This document shows positions 18,517 to 27,206 of a DNA stretch of 40,099 nucleotides, in pieces. The position numbers and the translations under genes were made by a program. Origin of the DNA: Candidatus Sysuiplasma superficiale. GTDB lineage: Archaea; Thermoplasmatota; Thermoplasmata; Sysuiplasmatales; Sysuiplasmataceae. Under the pieces are notes generated by a model. It saw only the letters and a list, made by a program, of their open reading frames with translations, made no database searches and had not been told where the DNA came from. Every line of letters begins with the position of its first letter. The first letter of the stretch is position 1. The DNA lies in the NCBI GenBank assembly GCA_019720975.1, contig JAGVSJ010000015.1:1-40099 (forward strand). The letters are read 5' to 3'.

Positions 18517-18975
18517 TCACAGATGCTTCTCCTCACCGACGGCTGCAGGAGTGCCCACTCTCACGATCTTTTTGGTTATCTCAGCCAGCCTGGCAATGTC
18601 ATCGCTGCTCAGGGAAGAAAGCATCCTTTCCACAAGCAACGAATGGCTCTTCCCTGCTCGCCTGAGAATGTCCCTTCCCTCTGAAGTGAGCTCGATATAA
18701 ATGAGGCGTCTGTCTCCCTCCCTTCTGGTTCTTGAGAGAAGATGCCTCTCCTCCAGCCTGTCTGTGAGCAGAGTAACACCGGCCTTTGTGAGTATGAGCT
18801 CCTCCGCTATATTCACCATGCTTGTGGGGCCCTTCTCATTGAGAAGAGACAGTATCTTGAATTCGATGAACGAGATGCCGAACTGCGAAAGATTGCGGTC
18901 AAATTCCTTCTTCAGCATCCTGGCCGCATCAATGAATTCGGACCACGCGCCGAGCGCACTTTCATTGTCCGCCAA
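18517..18975 (-). CDS. MarR-family transcriptional regulator
   Basis: A 152-residue winged-helix regulator. The recognition region reads TSMVNIAEELILTKAGVTLLTDRLEERHLLSRTRREGDRRLIYIELT, shown here only to mark helix-turn-helix, LTDRLE helix and the DRR wing (exact residues about 53-105). Such dimers usually repress a neighbouring exporter and release DNA when a small ligand binds. The gene directly follows the DHA2 exporter gene: the exporter's TGA is immediately followed by this TTG start, with GAGGTGA upstream. A candidate operator lies before the exporter. Confidence 0.9.
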   Translation of the reverse strand: MADNESALGAWSEFIDAARMLKKEFDRNLSQFGISFIEFKILSLLNEKGPTSMVNIAEELILTKAGVTLLTDRLEERHLLSRTRREGDRRLIYIELTSEGRDILRRAGKSHSLLVERMLSSLSSDDIARLAEITKKIVRVGTPAAVGEEKHL

Positions 18976-20799
18976 TCACCTCGAACCTCCTTTCTGAACT
19001 CTTGCACCTGATATTTCGGTGAGCTCTTCAGTTCTGTCCGTTGTCTTAAGCCTTTTTTCACCGCTGACACTCAGCTGCCTGTAAAGCACCGTGACGTGCT
19101 TGTGTTGCCCCTCCGCTGCTGCATCCTGCGCCTGCACCGTTTTCTCGAGGTCGTAGATATATACCCTGCCACGAAGGAGTGACACAACACCGGCTACTGC
19201 CGAGAGCGCGGCACTGACAAGGAATGCCTCACGGAGGGCGCTTATGAAAGGCGATGCTATAACGGAGGGAAACCAGTGCTTGCCCGTGAGAAGCGCATAA
19301 GTCGCAGTGGGGAGGGAGGATGCAAGCGCCGGATATGACAGCAGAAGGGTCTTTACCGGATTGTAACCCAGGAATGCGGAGAACAGCTCCCCGGTCGGAG
19401 GGAGCGAAGCGACAATGGAAGTCAGCTGCGGGGGCGCTCCAGCGGAGGTGAGCGCGCCTGAGAGGGCACCGGGCAGAGAGGATGAAAGGGCGTCGATTAT
19501 TATTATGAAGAAGAGGGCAAGACTCACTGTCTGGCCCGAATTCTGCAGTGTAGCCCTCATCCCAGATGCGGCACCCCTCTTGTCTGGCGGTACCGAGTTC
19601 ATTATCGATGCTGTGTTCGGCGCGGCAAACATGCCCATTCCGAAGCCCTGCATCAGCAGAAGTGCAGCGAATTCCCAGTAGTTGAAATTGTAAGGCAGGA
19701 AGAGGAAGAGGATGAATGAGAGCGTTGCGATACCCATCCCTGCTGTGGACAGCACTCTCGCGCCATGCCTGTCCGAGAGCCATCCTGACAGCGGTCCCAT
19801 GATGATGAAGCCGACCATCATAGGCAGCATATATATGCCGGCCCAGAAGGGGGTGGATGAGTAGCTGTAACCATGGAGAGGAAGCCATATGCCCTGCAGC
19901 ATGATGATGAGCATTATCATCATGCCGCCTCTGGCAATTGCCGCAAGCATACCGGCAAAATTGGCAGCGGTGAATATCCTTCTTTTGAAGAGTCTCAGAT
20001 CGAACATTGGCTGCTGCACCCTCAGCTCGACAAACGGGAAGAGTATGAGGAGCGCTATGCCCGAAACAATGGAGGCAATGACCCATGGACTTGACCATCC
20101 CATTGTCTGGCGGCCGTAAGGCATCAGGCCGTATGTGACGCCTATCAGAAGCAGTGTCAGCCCTGAAGCGAAGGTTGTGTTTCCGATGATGTCAATCCTG
20201 CTCTTCCTTTCAGGCGTGCTGAGCTCATGCAGCTTGTAGTATGACCAGGCTGTGCCAAACAGGCCGAAGGGCACACTTACAAGAAAGACGTAGCGCCAGT
20301 TGATGGAGGCAAGTACGCCGCCGAGTATCAGCCCGATCAGGGAGCCGGCGAGCGCAGCTATCTGGTTGACGCCAAGTGCCTTTCCACGCTCGTTGTGCGG
20401 AAATGCATCTGTGAGTATTGCGGCACTGTTTGAAAACAGGAATGCGCCGCCAATCCCCTGGACTATTCTGAAAAGTATGATGTAATCTGCCGCAGCATCC
20501 CCTGTACCTGGAGTGAGGTATAGTGCGAGTGAGCCTGCAGTGAAGACGGCAAAACCAAGATTGTAGAGCTTCACCCTTCCGAATATGTCCGAGAGGCGCC
20601 CGAACGTCACCAGGAGTGTGGCTGTGACTATATTGTAGCCGAAGAGTATCCACAGCAGATACTGGAACGATGTGAGGGGCTGGATGTCTATTCCCTTGAA
20701 GATCGCCGGCAGCGAGATCAGGATGATGGTGCTGTTTACCATCGCCATCATCACGCCAAGCGTGGTGTTGGACAGGGCTACCCACTTGTACTCGGTCAT
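18976..20799 (-). CDS. MFS drug exporter, DHA2 (EmrB/QacA) type
   Basis: A 607-residue membrane protein with about 14 helices. The family motif GRLSDIFGR (motif A) is present after helix 2, and the [13 protein letters not shown] segment after helix 6 matches the WRWxFxINxP signature of 14-helix DHA2 exporters. These pump drugs or other hydrophobic compounds out in exchange for protons. The last ~65 residues are a hydrophilic cytoplasmic tail. It is transcribed with the MarR gene that follows at once, which suggests ligand-induced expression. The start ATG 20799 lies close to the predicted transcription start. Confidence 0.9.
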   Translation of the reverse strand: MTEYKWVALSNTTLGVMMAMVNSTIILISLPAIFKGIDIQPLTSFQYLLWILFGYNIVTATLLVTFGRLSDIFGRVKLYNLGFAVFTAGSLALYLTPGTGDAAADYIILFRIVQGIGGAFLFSNSAAILTDAFPHNERGKALGVNQIAALAGSLIGLILGGVLASINWRYVFLVSVPFGLFGTAWSYYKLHELSTPERKSRIDIIGNTTFASGLTLLLIGVTYGLMPYGRQTMGWSSPWVIASIVSGIALLILFPFVELRVQQPMFDLRLFKRRIFTAANFAGMLAAIARGGMMIMLIIMLQGIWLPLHGYSYSSTPFWAGIYMLPMMVGFIIMGPLSGWLSDRHGARVLSTAGMGIATLSFILFLFLPYNFNYWEFAALLLMQGFGMGMFAAPNTASIMNSVPPDKRGAASGMRATLQNSGQTVSLALFFIIIIDALSSSLPGALSGALTSAGAPPQLTSIVASLPPTGELFSAFLGYNPVKTLLLSYPALASSLPTATYALLTGKHWFPSVIASPFISALREAFLVSAALSAVAGVVSLLRGRVYIYDLEKTVQAQDAAAEGQHKHVTVLYRQLSVSGEKRLKTTDRTEELTEISGARVQKGGSR

Positions 20800-20800
20800 A

Positions 20801-20833
20801 TTAGTTAAGCACTTGACGATTATCTAATATAAA
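20801..20833 (-). promoter_or_regulatory. Exporter promoter with candidate MarR operator
   Basis: The minus strand has TTTATATTA (20825-20833), centred about 30 bases before ATG 20799. An inverted repeat, TTAGTTAA (20801-20808) and TTATCTAA (20820-20827), matches at 7 of 8 positions with a 19-base centre spacing, two helical turns. It covers the transcription start and touches the TATA box, where a bound MarR dimer would block initiation. The assignment is inferred. Confidence 0.45.
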
Positions 20834-20899
20834 TAATTATTTGCATCGCCGCTCAGGTAAGCACAGTGAAGGCAAAACTGCACGTGTTTCGCGACGGAT

Positions 20900-21607
20900 C
20901 TACACACCGAAATATGCGTTTCCGAGAAGGTTGCTTCGAGCCACTTCCTCCGGCGTACCGCTGTGCACGATTCTGCCGTGATCCATCACGAAGGCGCGGT
21001 CTGCCAGGGAAAGAAATTCAACGTTCTGCTCGGAAACAAGCGCAGGTATTCCCATTCCCTTCAGCCGGGAAAGAAGGGACATGACCCTTTCGGTGAACAG
21101 AGGAGACAGACCGCTTGAAGGTTCATCGACAACAAGCAGAGAAGGTTCGGAAATCACTGCTCTCGCAATGATCAGCATCTTGCGCTGGCCCCCGCTAAGA
21201 GAGGACGCACGTTCCTTCTCGAGACGGCGAAGGTCAGGAAAAAGGGCGTAGACCGCCTGGAGCCTCCCGGCAAACGGAGAGGAACAGTGGAGTGAACTCA
21301 TGTAAAGATTTTCCCTTACTGTCATCGAAGGATAGAGGCTTGTTTCGGAGATGAAAACCAGACCCATCTTTGCCCTGGTATGCACGGGGAGTTTTGTAAC
21401 ATCATTCCCGTTGAAGTGCACATTCCCGGATGAGGCGCGAATAACGCCTGCAATTGTCTTCAGCAGCGTTGTCTTGCCCGCTCCGTTTGGTCCCAGCAGG
21501 AGTACCGTTTCCTTTGAAAGCACGTCAAGTGTGCAGTCCCATATAACCTGAATCTGGCCGTAACCGGCGGAAACGCCGGAAACATCAAGGATCTTTCCCT
21601 TTTCCAA
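20900..21607 (-). CDS. livF: Branched-chain amino-acid type ABC transporter, ATPase LivF
   Basis: A 235-residue ATP-binding protein. Walker A is GPNGAGKTT (39-47), the ABC signature is LSGGQRKM, and Walker B is LLVVDEPSSGLSP. The short domain without a long C-terminal extension, and the YPSMTVRENL segment, place it in the LivF group. It pairs with LivG to drive import through LivH and LivM at the cytoplasmic membrane. The start is TTG 21607, preceded by GGGAGGT, and it overlaps the livG 3' end by 23 bases. Last gene of the importer operon. Confidence 0.9.
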   Translation of the reverse strand: MEKGKILDVSGVSAGYGQIQVIWDCTLDVLSKETVLLLGPNGAGKTTLLKTIAGVIRASSGNVHFNGNDVTKLPVHTRAKMGLVFISETSLYPSMTVRENLYMSSLHCSSPFAGRLQAVYALFPDLRRLEKERASSLSGGQRKMLIIARAVISEPSLLVVDEPSSGLSPLFTERVMSLLSRLKGMGIPALVSEQNVEFLSLADRAFVMDHGRIVHSGTPEEVARSNLLGNAYFGV

Positions 21608-22322
21608 TATAGACCTCCCTCACATGTTCATCTCTCACAGCGTCGCTGAAGCTGCCGTCAAAGATCTTGGTGCCCGCATCAAGCACTACAACCCTTTCCG
21701 TCACCATCCTGATGAAACCCATCACATGCTCCACAACGATCATCCCCTCCACCGTACGCGCCACCTCGCCGAGCAGTTTTGAAATGCTCTCCATTTCGCC
21801 ATGGCTCAGACCTGCCGCGATCTCATCAACCAGCAGCAGTTTCGGACCTGTGGCAAGAGCCTTCGCAAGATCAAGCATCTTCTTCTGTCCTGTATTCAGG
21901 GAACCGGACTGGGTGTCAGCGAATGCGCTCAGACCGGTCAGCTTCAGTATGGATTCCGCCAGCCTCTCCTCATCCTCATGTCTGCGCCGTCCGAACCTGG
22001 CTGCAATCAGCACATTTTCAAGGACGCTCAGACCTGAGAAGGGGTGCGGCATCTGAAATGTCCTGTTGACGCCGAGCCTCGATCTGCTGTGAGGAGGCAG
22101 CCTGTCAATCCTCTTTCCTTCAAACAGAATTGTTCCCTCGTCCGCAAAGAGCAGGCCCGAGATGACGTTGAGAAGTGTTGTCTTGCCCGACCCGTTGGGG
22201 CCGATGAGTGCGACAACCTCCCCCCTCTCAACAGACATCGAAACGCCTGAGAGCGCCTCCATTCTTCCGAATCTCTTTGTGATGCCGGACAGGGAGAGGA
22301 GGGCAACACCGTCATCCTTCAT
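21585..22322 (-). CDS. livG: Branched-chain amino-acid type ABC transporter, ATPase LivG
   Basis: A 245-residue ATP-binding protein with Walker A GPNGSGKTT (41-49), the LivG-typical NRTFQMPHPFSGLSVLENV segment, and Walker B LLLVDEIAAGLS. The signature motif is degenerate (LNTGQKKM in place of LSGGQ), as is common in LivG proteins. The ATG overlaps the livM stop as ATGA, and its end overlaps livF. Partner of LivF in ATP hydrolysis. Confidence 0.9.
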   Translation of the reverse strand: MKDDGVALLSLSGITKRFGRMEALSGVSMSVERGEVVALIGPNGSGKTTLLNVISGLLFADEGTILFEGKRIDRLPPHSRSRLGVNRTFQMPHPFSGLSVLENVLIAARFGRRRHEDEERLAESILKLTGLSAFADTQSGSLNTGQKKMLDLAKALATGPKLLLVDEIAAGLSHGEMESISKLLGEVARTVEGMIVVEHVMGFIRMVTERVVVLDAGTKIFDGSFSDAVRDEHVREVYIGKGKDP

Positions 22323-23272
22323 GTGATACCACCATAAACCTTCCTTACAACAGGAACGACGCCATTTGGAAGGAAGAGAATCAGCAGAATGAGGAGAATG
22401 CCAAACACAATCAGAAGAAGCCCGCTGAAATAGAGAACTATGAATTCATACAGTGCAAAGAGCGCAGCAGTCCCGACTATAGGGCCGAACAGGGTTCCCT
22501 TTCCTCCGAATACAACAAAGACTATCACAAGCACTGAAAATTCTGTCAGAGAGAAGACAGCATCAGGATAAAAGAAGCCGAGATACCATCCGTAGAGACC
22601 GCCGGCCAGACCTGACATCAGTGCCGACAAAAACCATGCGTAATTCCGGTACAGGAGACTGTTTACACCTGCCAGTTCAACAGCAAACCTGTCTTCCCTT
22701 ATTGCCTTCAGGGCTGTTCCGAACAGGGAACGGGATATGAGAAGTACGATGATTGCGGAAAACACTGCCACGACAGCGGTGACTGCATAATCGGTGTTCG
22801 GTGAGTATGCCTTAATGAAAGACAGGCCGTAAGGGCCACCCGTCAGTGATGTGAGTTCAGTGTTTCCAACGACGAGATAGACAACCTCAAAGGCAGCAAG
22901 GCTTGCAATTGCGAAATACGGACCTGAAAGACGCAGAAGCGGAGTGAAAACCAGGGAAAGAACGAGGGAGGCGACACAGCCCACGGCGAGCGCAGCGGCA
23001 ACAGGGAAATTGTAATGGGATATCATTATGGCTGTTCCGTACGCGCCAGTGCCGAAGAAAACACCGAAGCCAAAGGGCAGATATCCGGTGAAGCCGTAAA
23101 TTATGTTCAGTGCATCGGCGAGTATGATGAAGACTGCGAGCTCCATAAGTATGCTCTGGTTCCCCGTGATCACAGGACCGAGAGCAAAGATGAGCGCCAG
23201 CGGGAGGGCAAGGGCTGCTGCGTCCTTTCCAAGTCCCTTCCTGTCTGTAGTGAGCCATTTTTTAAAATTCAC
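22319..23272 (-). CDS. livM: Branched-chain amino-acid type ABC transporter, permease LivM
   Basis: A 317-residue membrane permease with about 8-10 helices. Family features include GYLPFGFGVFFGTGAYGTAI, GPYFAIASLAAFEVVYL and the cytoplasmic coupling loop SLFGTALKAIREDRFAVELAGVN (positions about 180-205), which contacts the ATPases. It forms the membrane channel with LivH. The start is GTG 23272, overlapping the livH end by 11 bases. Confidence 0.9.
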   Translation of the reverse strand: MNFKKWLTTDRKGLGKDAAALALPLALIFALGPVITGNQSILMELAVFIILADALNIIYGFTGYLPFGFGVFFGTGAYGTAIMISHYNFPVAAALAVGCVASLVLSLVFTPLLRLSGPYFAIASLAAFEVVYLVVGNTELTSLTGGPYGLSFIKAYSPNTDYAVTAVVAVFSAIIVLLISRSLFGTALKAIREDRFAVELAGVNSLLYRNYAWFLSALMSGLAGGLYGWYLGFFYPDAVFSLTEFSVLVIVFVVFGGKGTLFGPIVGTAALFALYEFIVLYFSGLLLIVFGILLILLILFLPNGVVPVVRKVYGGIT

Positions 23273-24143
23273 GCGATGCCCTCCCCAGCAGCCCTTCAGG
23301 TCTTGCCAGTATTATCAGGACCAGAAGTATGAATGGCACAACCCCTGCCCATTGGGGAAGATAGAGATCGGAGTAGCCATATGCAAAGGCGAATACAATC
23401 CCTCCTGCAACAGTTGCCGCAGGATTCCCCAGGGCACCTATAATTATCACTGCAAAGGATATCAGGGTGAAGGCTGAACCGACATCAGGCGTGGTCGGCA
23501 GACTGATAAGTGATGAGAAGGCACCTGCGACAGCCGCTAGCATTATGCTCAGAGAGAATATGACTGATGAGACGAAACTGACACTGACGCCGTTTGCCAC
23601 TGCCTCATCCCTGTTTATCATAAGTGCCCTTGTCTGCAGTCCGAAGGTCGTCCTGTAGATGAGGAGATAGATGAGCAGCACGAAAAGTGCTGAAACCAGC
23701 GCAACAACAACCCAGGCAAACGGTAGTGTAATGCCTGAGACGGATATGCGCAATGGCCTGAAGCTGGAGAACGGCAGCGTCTCCGGAGTATTTCCGAACA
23801 ACTGAACGGCCATTCCCTCCATGAGAAACGAGAGACCGAAGAAAAGTATGAATGAGTTCATCTCCGGATCATCAGATCGCTGGAGCCTTGGAACAAGGAG
23901 GAAATAAAGTGGCATGCCGACGGCTGTGAAAAGAGGGATGATCACAAGGAGAGAGACAAGAGGATTGAGACCATAAGAGGAGTAGAGGAATATGGCCGCA
24001 TAGGAACCCATCATGATGAATTCGCCGTGTGCCAGATTGACTATCCTCATCACACCGAACATCAGATTGAGGCCCAGTGCCATCAGCGAGAAGAATGCAG
24101 CATAGAGAAGGGAGGTGAGAAAGGCATCCGCAAAGAGTGACAT
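23262..24143 (-). CDS. livH: Branched-chain amino-acid type ABC transporter, permease LivH
   Basis: A 293-residue membrane permease. It shows the LivH patterns ALGLNLMFGVMRIVNLAHGE near the N-terminus and FGLQTRALMINRDEAVANGV, the ATPase-coupling loop, in the middle. The operon order livK-livH-livM-livG-livF with short gaps or overlaps is classical. The gap to livK is 20 bases. The transported solute may be leucine-type amino acids, but related systems carry urea, amides or aromatic acids. Confidence 0.9.
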   Translation of the reverse strand: MSLFADAFLTSLLYAAFFSLMALGLNLMFGVMRIVNLAHGEFIMMGSYAAIFLYSSYGLNPLVSLLVIIPLFTAVGMPLYFLLVPRLQRSDDPEMNSFILFFGLSFLMEGMAVQLFGNTPETLPFSSFRPLRISVSGITLPFAWVVVALVSALFVLLIYLLIYRTTFGLQTRALMINRDEAVANGVSVSFVSSVIFSLSIMLAAVAGAFSSLISLPTTPDVGSAFTLISFAVIIIGALGNPAATVAGGIVFAFAYGYSDLYLPQWAGVVPFILLVLIILARPEGLLGRASREF

Positions 24144-24163
24144 TTGCGTACCGCCATGGTCGC

Positions 24164-25612
24164 TTACAATCTTTCGCCGTCCATATATGCAGCTGCACTG
24201 AAGATGCTGTTCGGGGAGACCATTGAAGCGGCTGCAGGAACTGAAAGATCAGACTGCCAGAAATAGGCTGAACCCGCTCCAGACGACTCAGGGGAGGCGA
24301 GCATGACAGACGGTGCGGGATAGATAGCCGTCCCCGTTGCCACATTCTCAGGATATATGACAACAGGCACAAGTCCGCTCGAAGAAGGCTGGAACTGAAG
24401 AACGTCCATAGGCATGCCCAGCTGTGCTCCGGTGCTTGTGTTCAGGACAAATGGACCCTCGAGTGTCGTGACGTTCCCCGACAGCATGTTGGCTGCCTTT
24501 CTCATGTCGAGCTGGTTCAGGTTGCCTGCGGTTGAAATTATCTTTCCGATGAGAAGGCCGGCATTGTACCCTGCTATGTTGTTGAAGTTAGGTGCATGAC
24601 CGTAGAGGGATGTCCATTGGGTTACAAACTGGGAGGTTGTTGGCCCAAGCGTGACATTTGTGTACTGAACGACAGGGGGAGAGGCATATGTGTAGGTATA
24701 ATTCAGACTTCCTGGAGGCGTATCTGCAAGAAGCACAGAGTATTCCAGTCCCGGATATATTGTGAAAACAAACGGGAAGTGGTAGTTACCCGCACTGATG
24801 GCGCTGAAGAATGCTATATCATTTAGATCGTAGCCCAGTTCTATCACAGCCTGAGGGTTCGTCGAGTTAATGCTCTGCAGTATGGTCGAATACTCAGCTG
24901 AGCTGCTGGCTGAAGTTGGCTGGTAATAGACGGGGGTTATGCCCACTGCTGTCAGAGCGCTGTCAAGAGTTGCTGCCTGCGCAGCAGTAAATGCCTGGTC
25001 AAGATACAGTATGGCTATCCTTGAAATCGCTGTTCTGTGCGTTATCAGGTAGTGCGCGAGGACAAGGGGCCATTCAGAGGAGACCAGTATGGAAAGGTCA
25101 ACGATATAGGGGTCTGAAGCTGAGAAGAAACCGGGTGAAGAGGCTGTCGGGTCAAAGAGAAGGACATGATGTTCCTGCGCAATTGAAACAGCAGGTGCAG
25201 TAAGAGTCGAGCCGAAATCCGAAACAAACACATTAACATGGTCGACTGTTATCAGATTCGCATAGTCGGTGGCCGCTGTCGATGTGCTGCTCTGGTCGTC
25301 ATATGTGAACAGCTTCAGCGGCAGCTTCTTTCCGTAGGAGGAAACATACAGGCCGCCGGCAGCATTTGTCTGATTTATCCAGAGACGCAGACCTGAAAGC
25401 TGGTAACCTGAAGAGAGTGCGAATGAGCCGGAACTTGCATAGAGCGTTCCTATGCGGATCTCGGATGGCGCCGCCTTCCTGGATGTCAGAACGACCAGCG
25501 ACACACCAGCCACAATCAGTATCAGCACGACAGCAAGAACAATCGCAACCGTCTTGCCGTTTCCCTTCTTCGCTCCCTCGCCACCTACGGGACCTCCCCC
25601 CACAGCCATCAT
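24164..25612 (-). CDS. livK: Branched-chain amino-acid type ABC transporter, membrane-anchored binding protein
   Basis: A 482-residue solute-binding protein of the periplasmic-binding-protein type 1 (LivK) family. It has a Gly-rich cytoplasmic start, then one membrane helix at about residues 20-42 (TVAIVLAVVLILIVAGVSLVV), so it is probably anchored to the outer face of the membrane. The binding domain starts EIRIGTLYASSGSFALSSG and contains two lobes of about 200 residues. Many N-x-S/T sites suggest surface glycosylation. A TTG at 25618 is in frame, but CGGAG is better spaced for ATG 25612. First gene of the importer operon; no lipobox cysteine is seen. Confidence 0.88.
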   Translation of the reverse strand: MMAVGGGPVGGEGAKKGNGKTVAIVLAVVLILIVAGVSLVVLTSRKAAPSEIRIGTLYASSGSFALSSGYQLSGLRLWINQTNAAGGLYVSSYGKKLPLKLFTYDDQSSTSTAATDYANLITVDHVNVFVSDFGSTLTAPAVSIAQEHHVLLFDPTASSPGFFSASDPYIVDLSILVSSEWPLVLAHYLITHRTAISRIAILYLDQAFTAAQAATLDSALTAVGITPVYYQPTSASSSAEYSTILQSINSTNPQAVIELGYDLNDIAFFSAISAGNYHFPFVFTIYPGLEYSVLLADTPPGSLNYTYTYASPPVVQYTNVTLGPTTSQFVTQWTSLYGHAPNFNNIAGYNAGLLIGKIISTAGNLNQLDMRKAANMLSGNVTTLEGPFVLNTSTGAQLGMPMDVLQFQPSSSGLVPVVIYPENVATGTAIYPAPSVMLASPESSGAGSAYFWQSDLSVPAAASMVSPNSIFSAAAYMDGERL

Positions 25613-25745
25613 GGACAACTCCGTTATGCAATGGAGAGAAGGGCAAGGGCATAGATTAGCTTTGCGTTATTCAAAATAATGTGCAGTCAATTCGTAACTG
25701 CTCACATTCCCCTCTGAAAAATGGCTCACCTGGAGGAGTGCAACT

Positions 25746-25811
25746 ATGAACGCAGTCGGCGGAACAGCTGCAGAATATCAAATTGCCGAATACATATCAT
25801 ACGTATTATAG
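25746..25811 (+). CDS. Possible 21-residue microprotein with strong ribosome binding site
   Basis: A short frame from ATG 25746 to TAG 25811 is preceded by GGAGGAG at 25732-25738, seven bases upstream, one of the strongest ribosome binding sites in the window. The product has no recognised motif. It lies 69 bases before the DoxD-like gene. With only 21 codons it could be chance. Confidence 0.2.
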   Translation: MNAVGGTAAEYQIAEYISYVL

Positions 25812-25880
25812 TTAAGTACCTTAAATTAAACCATACTTCTTACTCAACAAACATGAAAGGAGGATTAAGGAAGTGATATC

Positions 25881-26996
25881 ATGGATGAGCGAAGAACGGA
25901 TTTGAGGAACAAGAGCGGCGAACAGACGGTCGCCAGGGAGAACGGTAACGGTCAATCCGGTGTCAGGAGGAATGCACTTTTTTTGTCAAGGATGTCTGCG
26001 CTTGTGTTTGGCATCCTCTGGGCTTACGATGGATTTTTTAAATTCTGGAACAACCTGTATGTTTACATGCCTTCAGCCATTCAGGGGGCAGGGGTGGGAC
26101 AGCCTGCATATCTCAACGGATGGTTCAATTTCTGGTATCATCTTGTTGCGGCCAATCCGATGCTGTTTACCTGGGCCACAGGTGTCCTTGAACTCGCGCT
26201 CGGCTTCGCACTCATCGCAGGGTTTGCAAGGAAGATCGCATACTTCGGCGGAATACTGCTGGCTTTCATAATATGGGCTGTGCCCGAGGGATTTGGCGGC
26301 CCGTACGGTCCGGGCTCGCTCGTTACCGGTGCTGCCAATGTTTATGCAATCAGTTTCCTGCTGCTCATAGCTCTCAATGCAACATTTGGCCCTGATATCT
26401 ACACCCTTGACGGTTATATAGAGAAGAGATACAGGAAATGGGAAAAGATAGCCGAAGTCAGATACGGCTTCAGGAAGGGAGACATGAGCTTCTTTGCCAG
26501 GAACTCGATGAAGCTGAGCAGGCTGGCAGCTGTTCTTCTCGGCATTGTCTTTGCCGCCGAAACATACCTTGCAATAGCGTTCAACAGTCCGTCTTCGCTT
26601 AAGACAACCCTGGAAGGCGCAGCAGCGGGACAGCCTGCATATCTCAACGGATGGTTCAGCTTCTGGATAGCACAGGTCACTGCGGCACCTGCGGCGTACT
26701 ATTATCTCATTGTTGTGGCTGAATTCCTGCTCGCAGTCGCACTCCTGTTCGGCATTGCAAGGAAGACAGCCTACATAGGCGGGCTCATATATTCGCTGCT
26801 TGAATGGTCCACGATAAAGGCGTTCGGAGGACCAATAACAGCGGGATACACGGATGCCGGGCAGATAATATTGGCAATAGCTTTCCTCATACTGATCGCA
26901 CTGAATGCGTCCCACGGCACTGATCCGTATACGCTTGACTCGAAGATTGAGAGAAGAGTAAGCAGGTGGAACAGGATAGCAGAAATGACGCACTGA
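25881..26996 (+). CDS. Duplicated DoxD/DoxX-family membrane protein
   Basis: A 371-residue membrane protein made of two homologous halves (about residues 32-195 and 205-371), each with about four helices. Both halves contain GQPAYLNGWF-x-FW, a GxARKxAYxGG loop, and end with ALNA-x-x-G-x-D-x-YTLD. The fold and the DGxxKFW start resemble DoxD, the small subunit of archaeal thiosulfate:quinone oxidoreductase, and the wider DoxX family. Ordinary DoxD proteins equal one half. No DoxA partner is seen nearby, so thiosulfate oxidation is only a possibility. The start ATG 25881 follows AAGGAGGATTAAGGAAGTGAT. Confidence 0.75.
   Translation: MDERRTDLRNKSGEQTVARENGNGQSGVRRNALFLSRMSALVFGILWAYDGFFKFWNNLYVYMPSAIQGAGVGQPAYLNGWFNFWYHLVAANPMLFTWATGVLELALGFALIAGFARKIAYFGGILLAFIIWAVPEGFGGPYGPGSLVTGAANVYAISFLLLIALNATFGPDIYTLDGYIEKRYRKWEKIAEVRYGFRKGDMSFFARNSMKLSRLAAVLLGIVFAAETYLAIAFNSPSSLKTTLEGAAAGQPAYLNGWFSFWIAQVTAAPAAYYYLIVVAEFLLAVALLFGIARKTAYIGGLIYSLLEWSTIKAFGGPITAGYTDAGQIILAIAFLILIALNASHGTDPYTLDSKIERRVSRWNRIAEMTH
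26096..26127 (+). repeat. Exact 32-base repeat, copy 1
   Basis: This stretch is identical to 26627-26658 over 32 bases. It encodes the GQPAYLNGWF segment in the first half of the DoxD-like protein. The flanking homologous codons differ between the halves. Confidence 0.95.
26627..26658 (+). repeat. Exact 32-base repeat, copy 2
   Basis: Second copy of the 26096-26127 repeat, in the same frame in the second half of the DoxD-like protein, 531 bases downstream. Confidence 0.95.
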
Positions 26997-27019
26997 ATCT
27001 CAGAGTTGCGCCAAACCTC

Positions 27020-27036
27020 TTATAATTTTTTAAAAT
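27020..27036 (+). terminator. T-rich terminator after the DoxD-like gene
   Basis: A run of six T within TATAATTTTTTAAAATT lies about 25 bases after the stop codon. T runs are the main archaeal termination signal. Confidence 0.4.
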
Positions 27037-27184
27037 TCCTTCCGTTTCAGGAGCGACGGACCGGCACATTTTCAGTGGATCGAACGGCACGTTGGGTCAA
27101 GGGCGGGCAAAGCTCCCGGGATTAAAATACATAAAATTAGTATCATAATAACCTCGGTTCTTTAGAGAATTCAGTGCATATCCT

Positions 27185-27201
27185 CACCTGCATAGCAGGT
27201 G
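27185..27201 (+). promoter_or_regulatory. Small hairpin over the radical SAM ribosome binding site
   Basis: CACCTG and CAGGTG pair perfectly around the loop CATAG. The second arm contains AGGTG, the ribosome binding site of ATG 27207. The six-base stem is weak, so regulation is uncertain. Confidence 0.25.
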
Positions 27202-27206
27202 TAAAC

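Noticed and set aside
25853-25876. A seven-codon leader frame before the DoxD-like gene
   Set aside because: The frame is made of the purine-rich ribosome binding region itself, so the ATG is probably fortuitous.
26073-26993. A 306-codon minus-strand frame
   Set aside because: Antisense to the DoxD-like gene. It even shows the internal duplication, as expected for a shadow of a duplicated gene.
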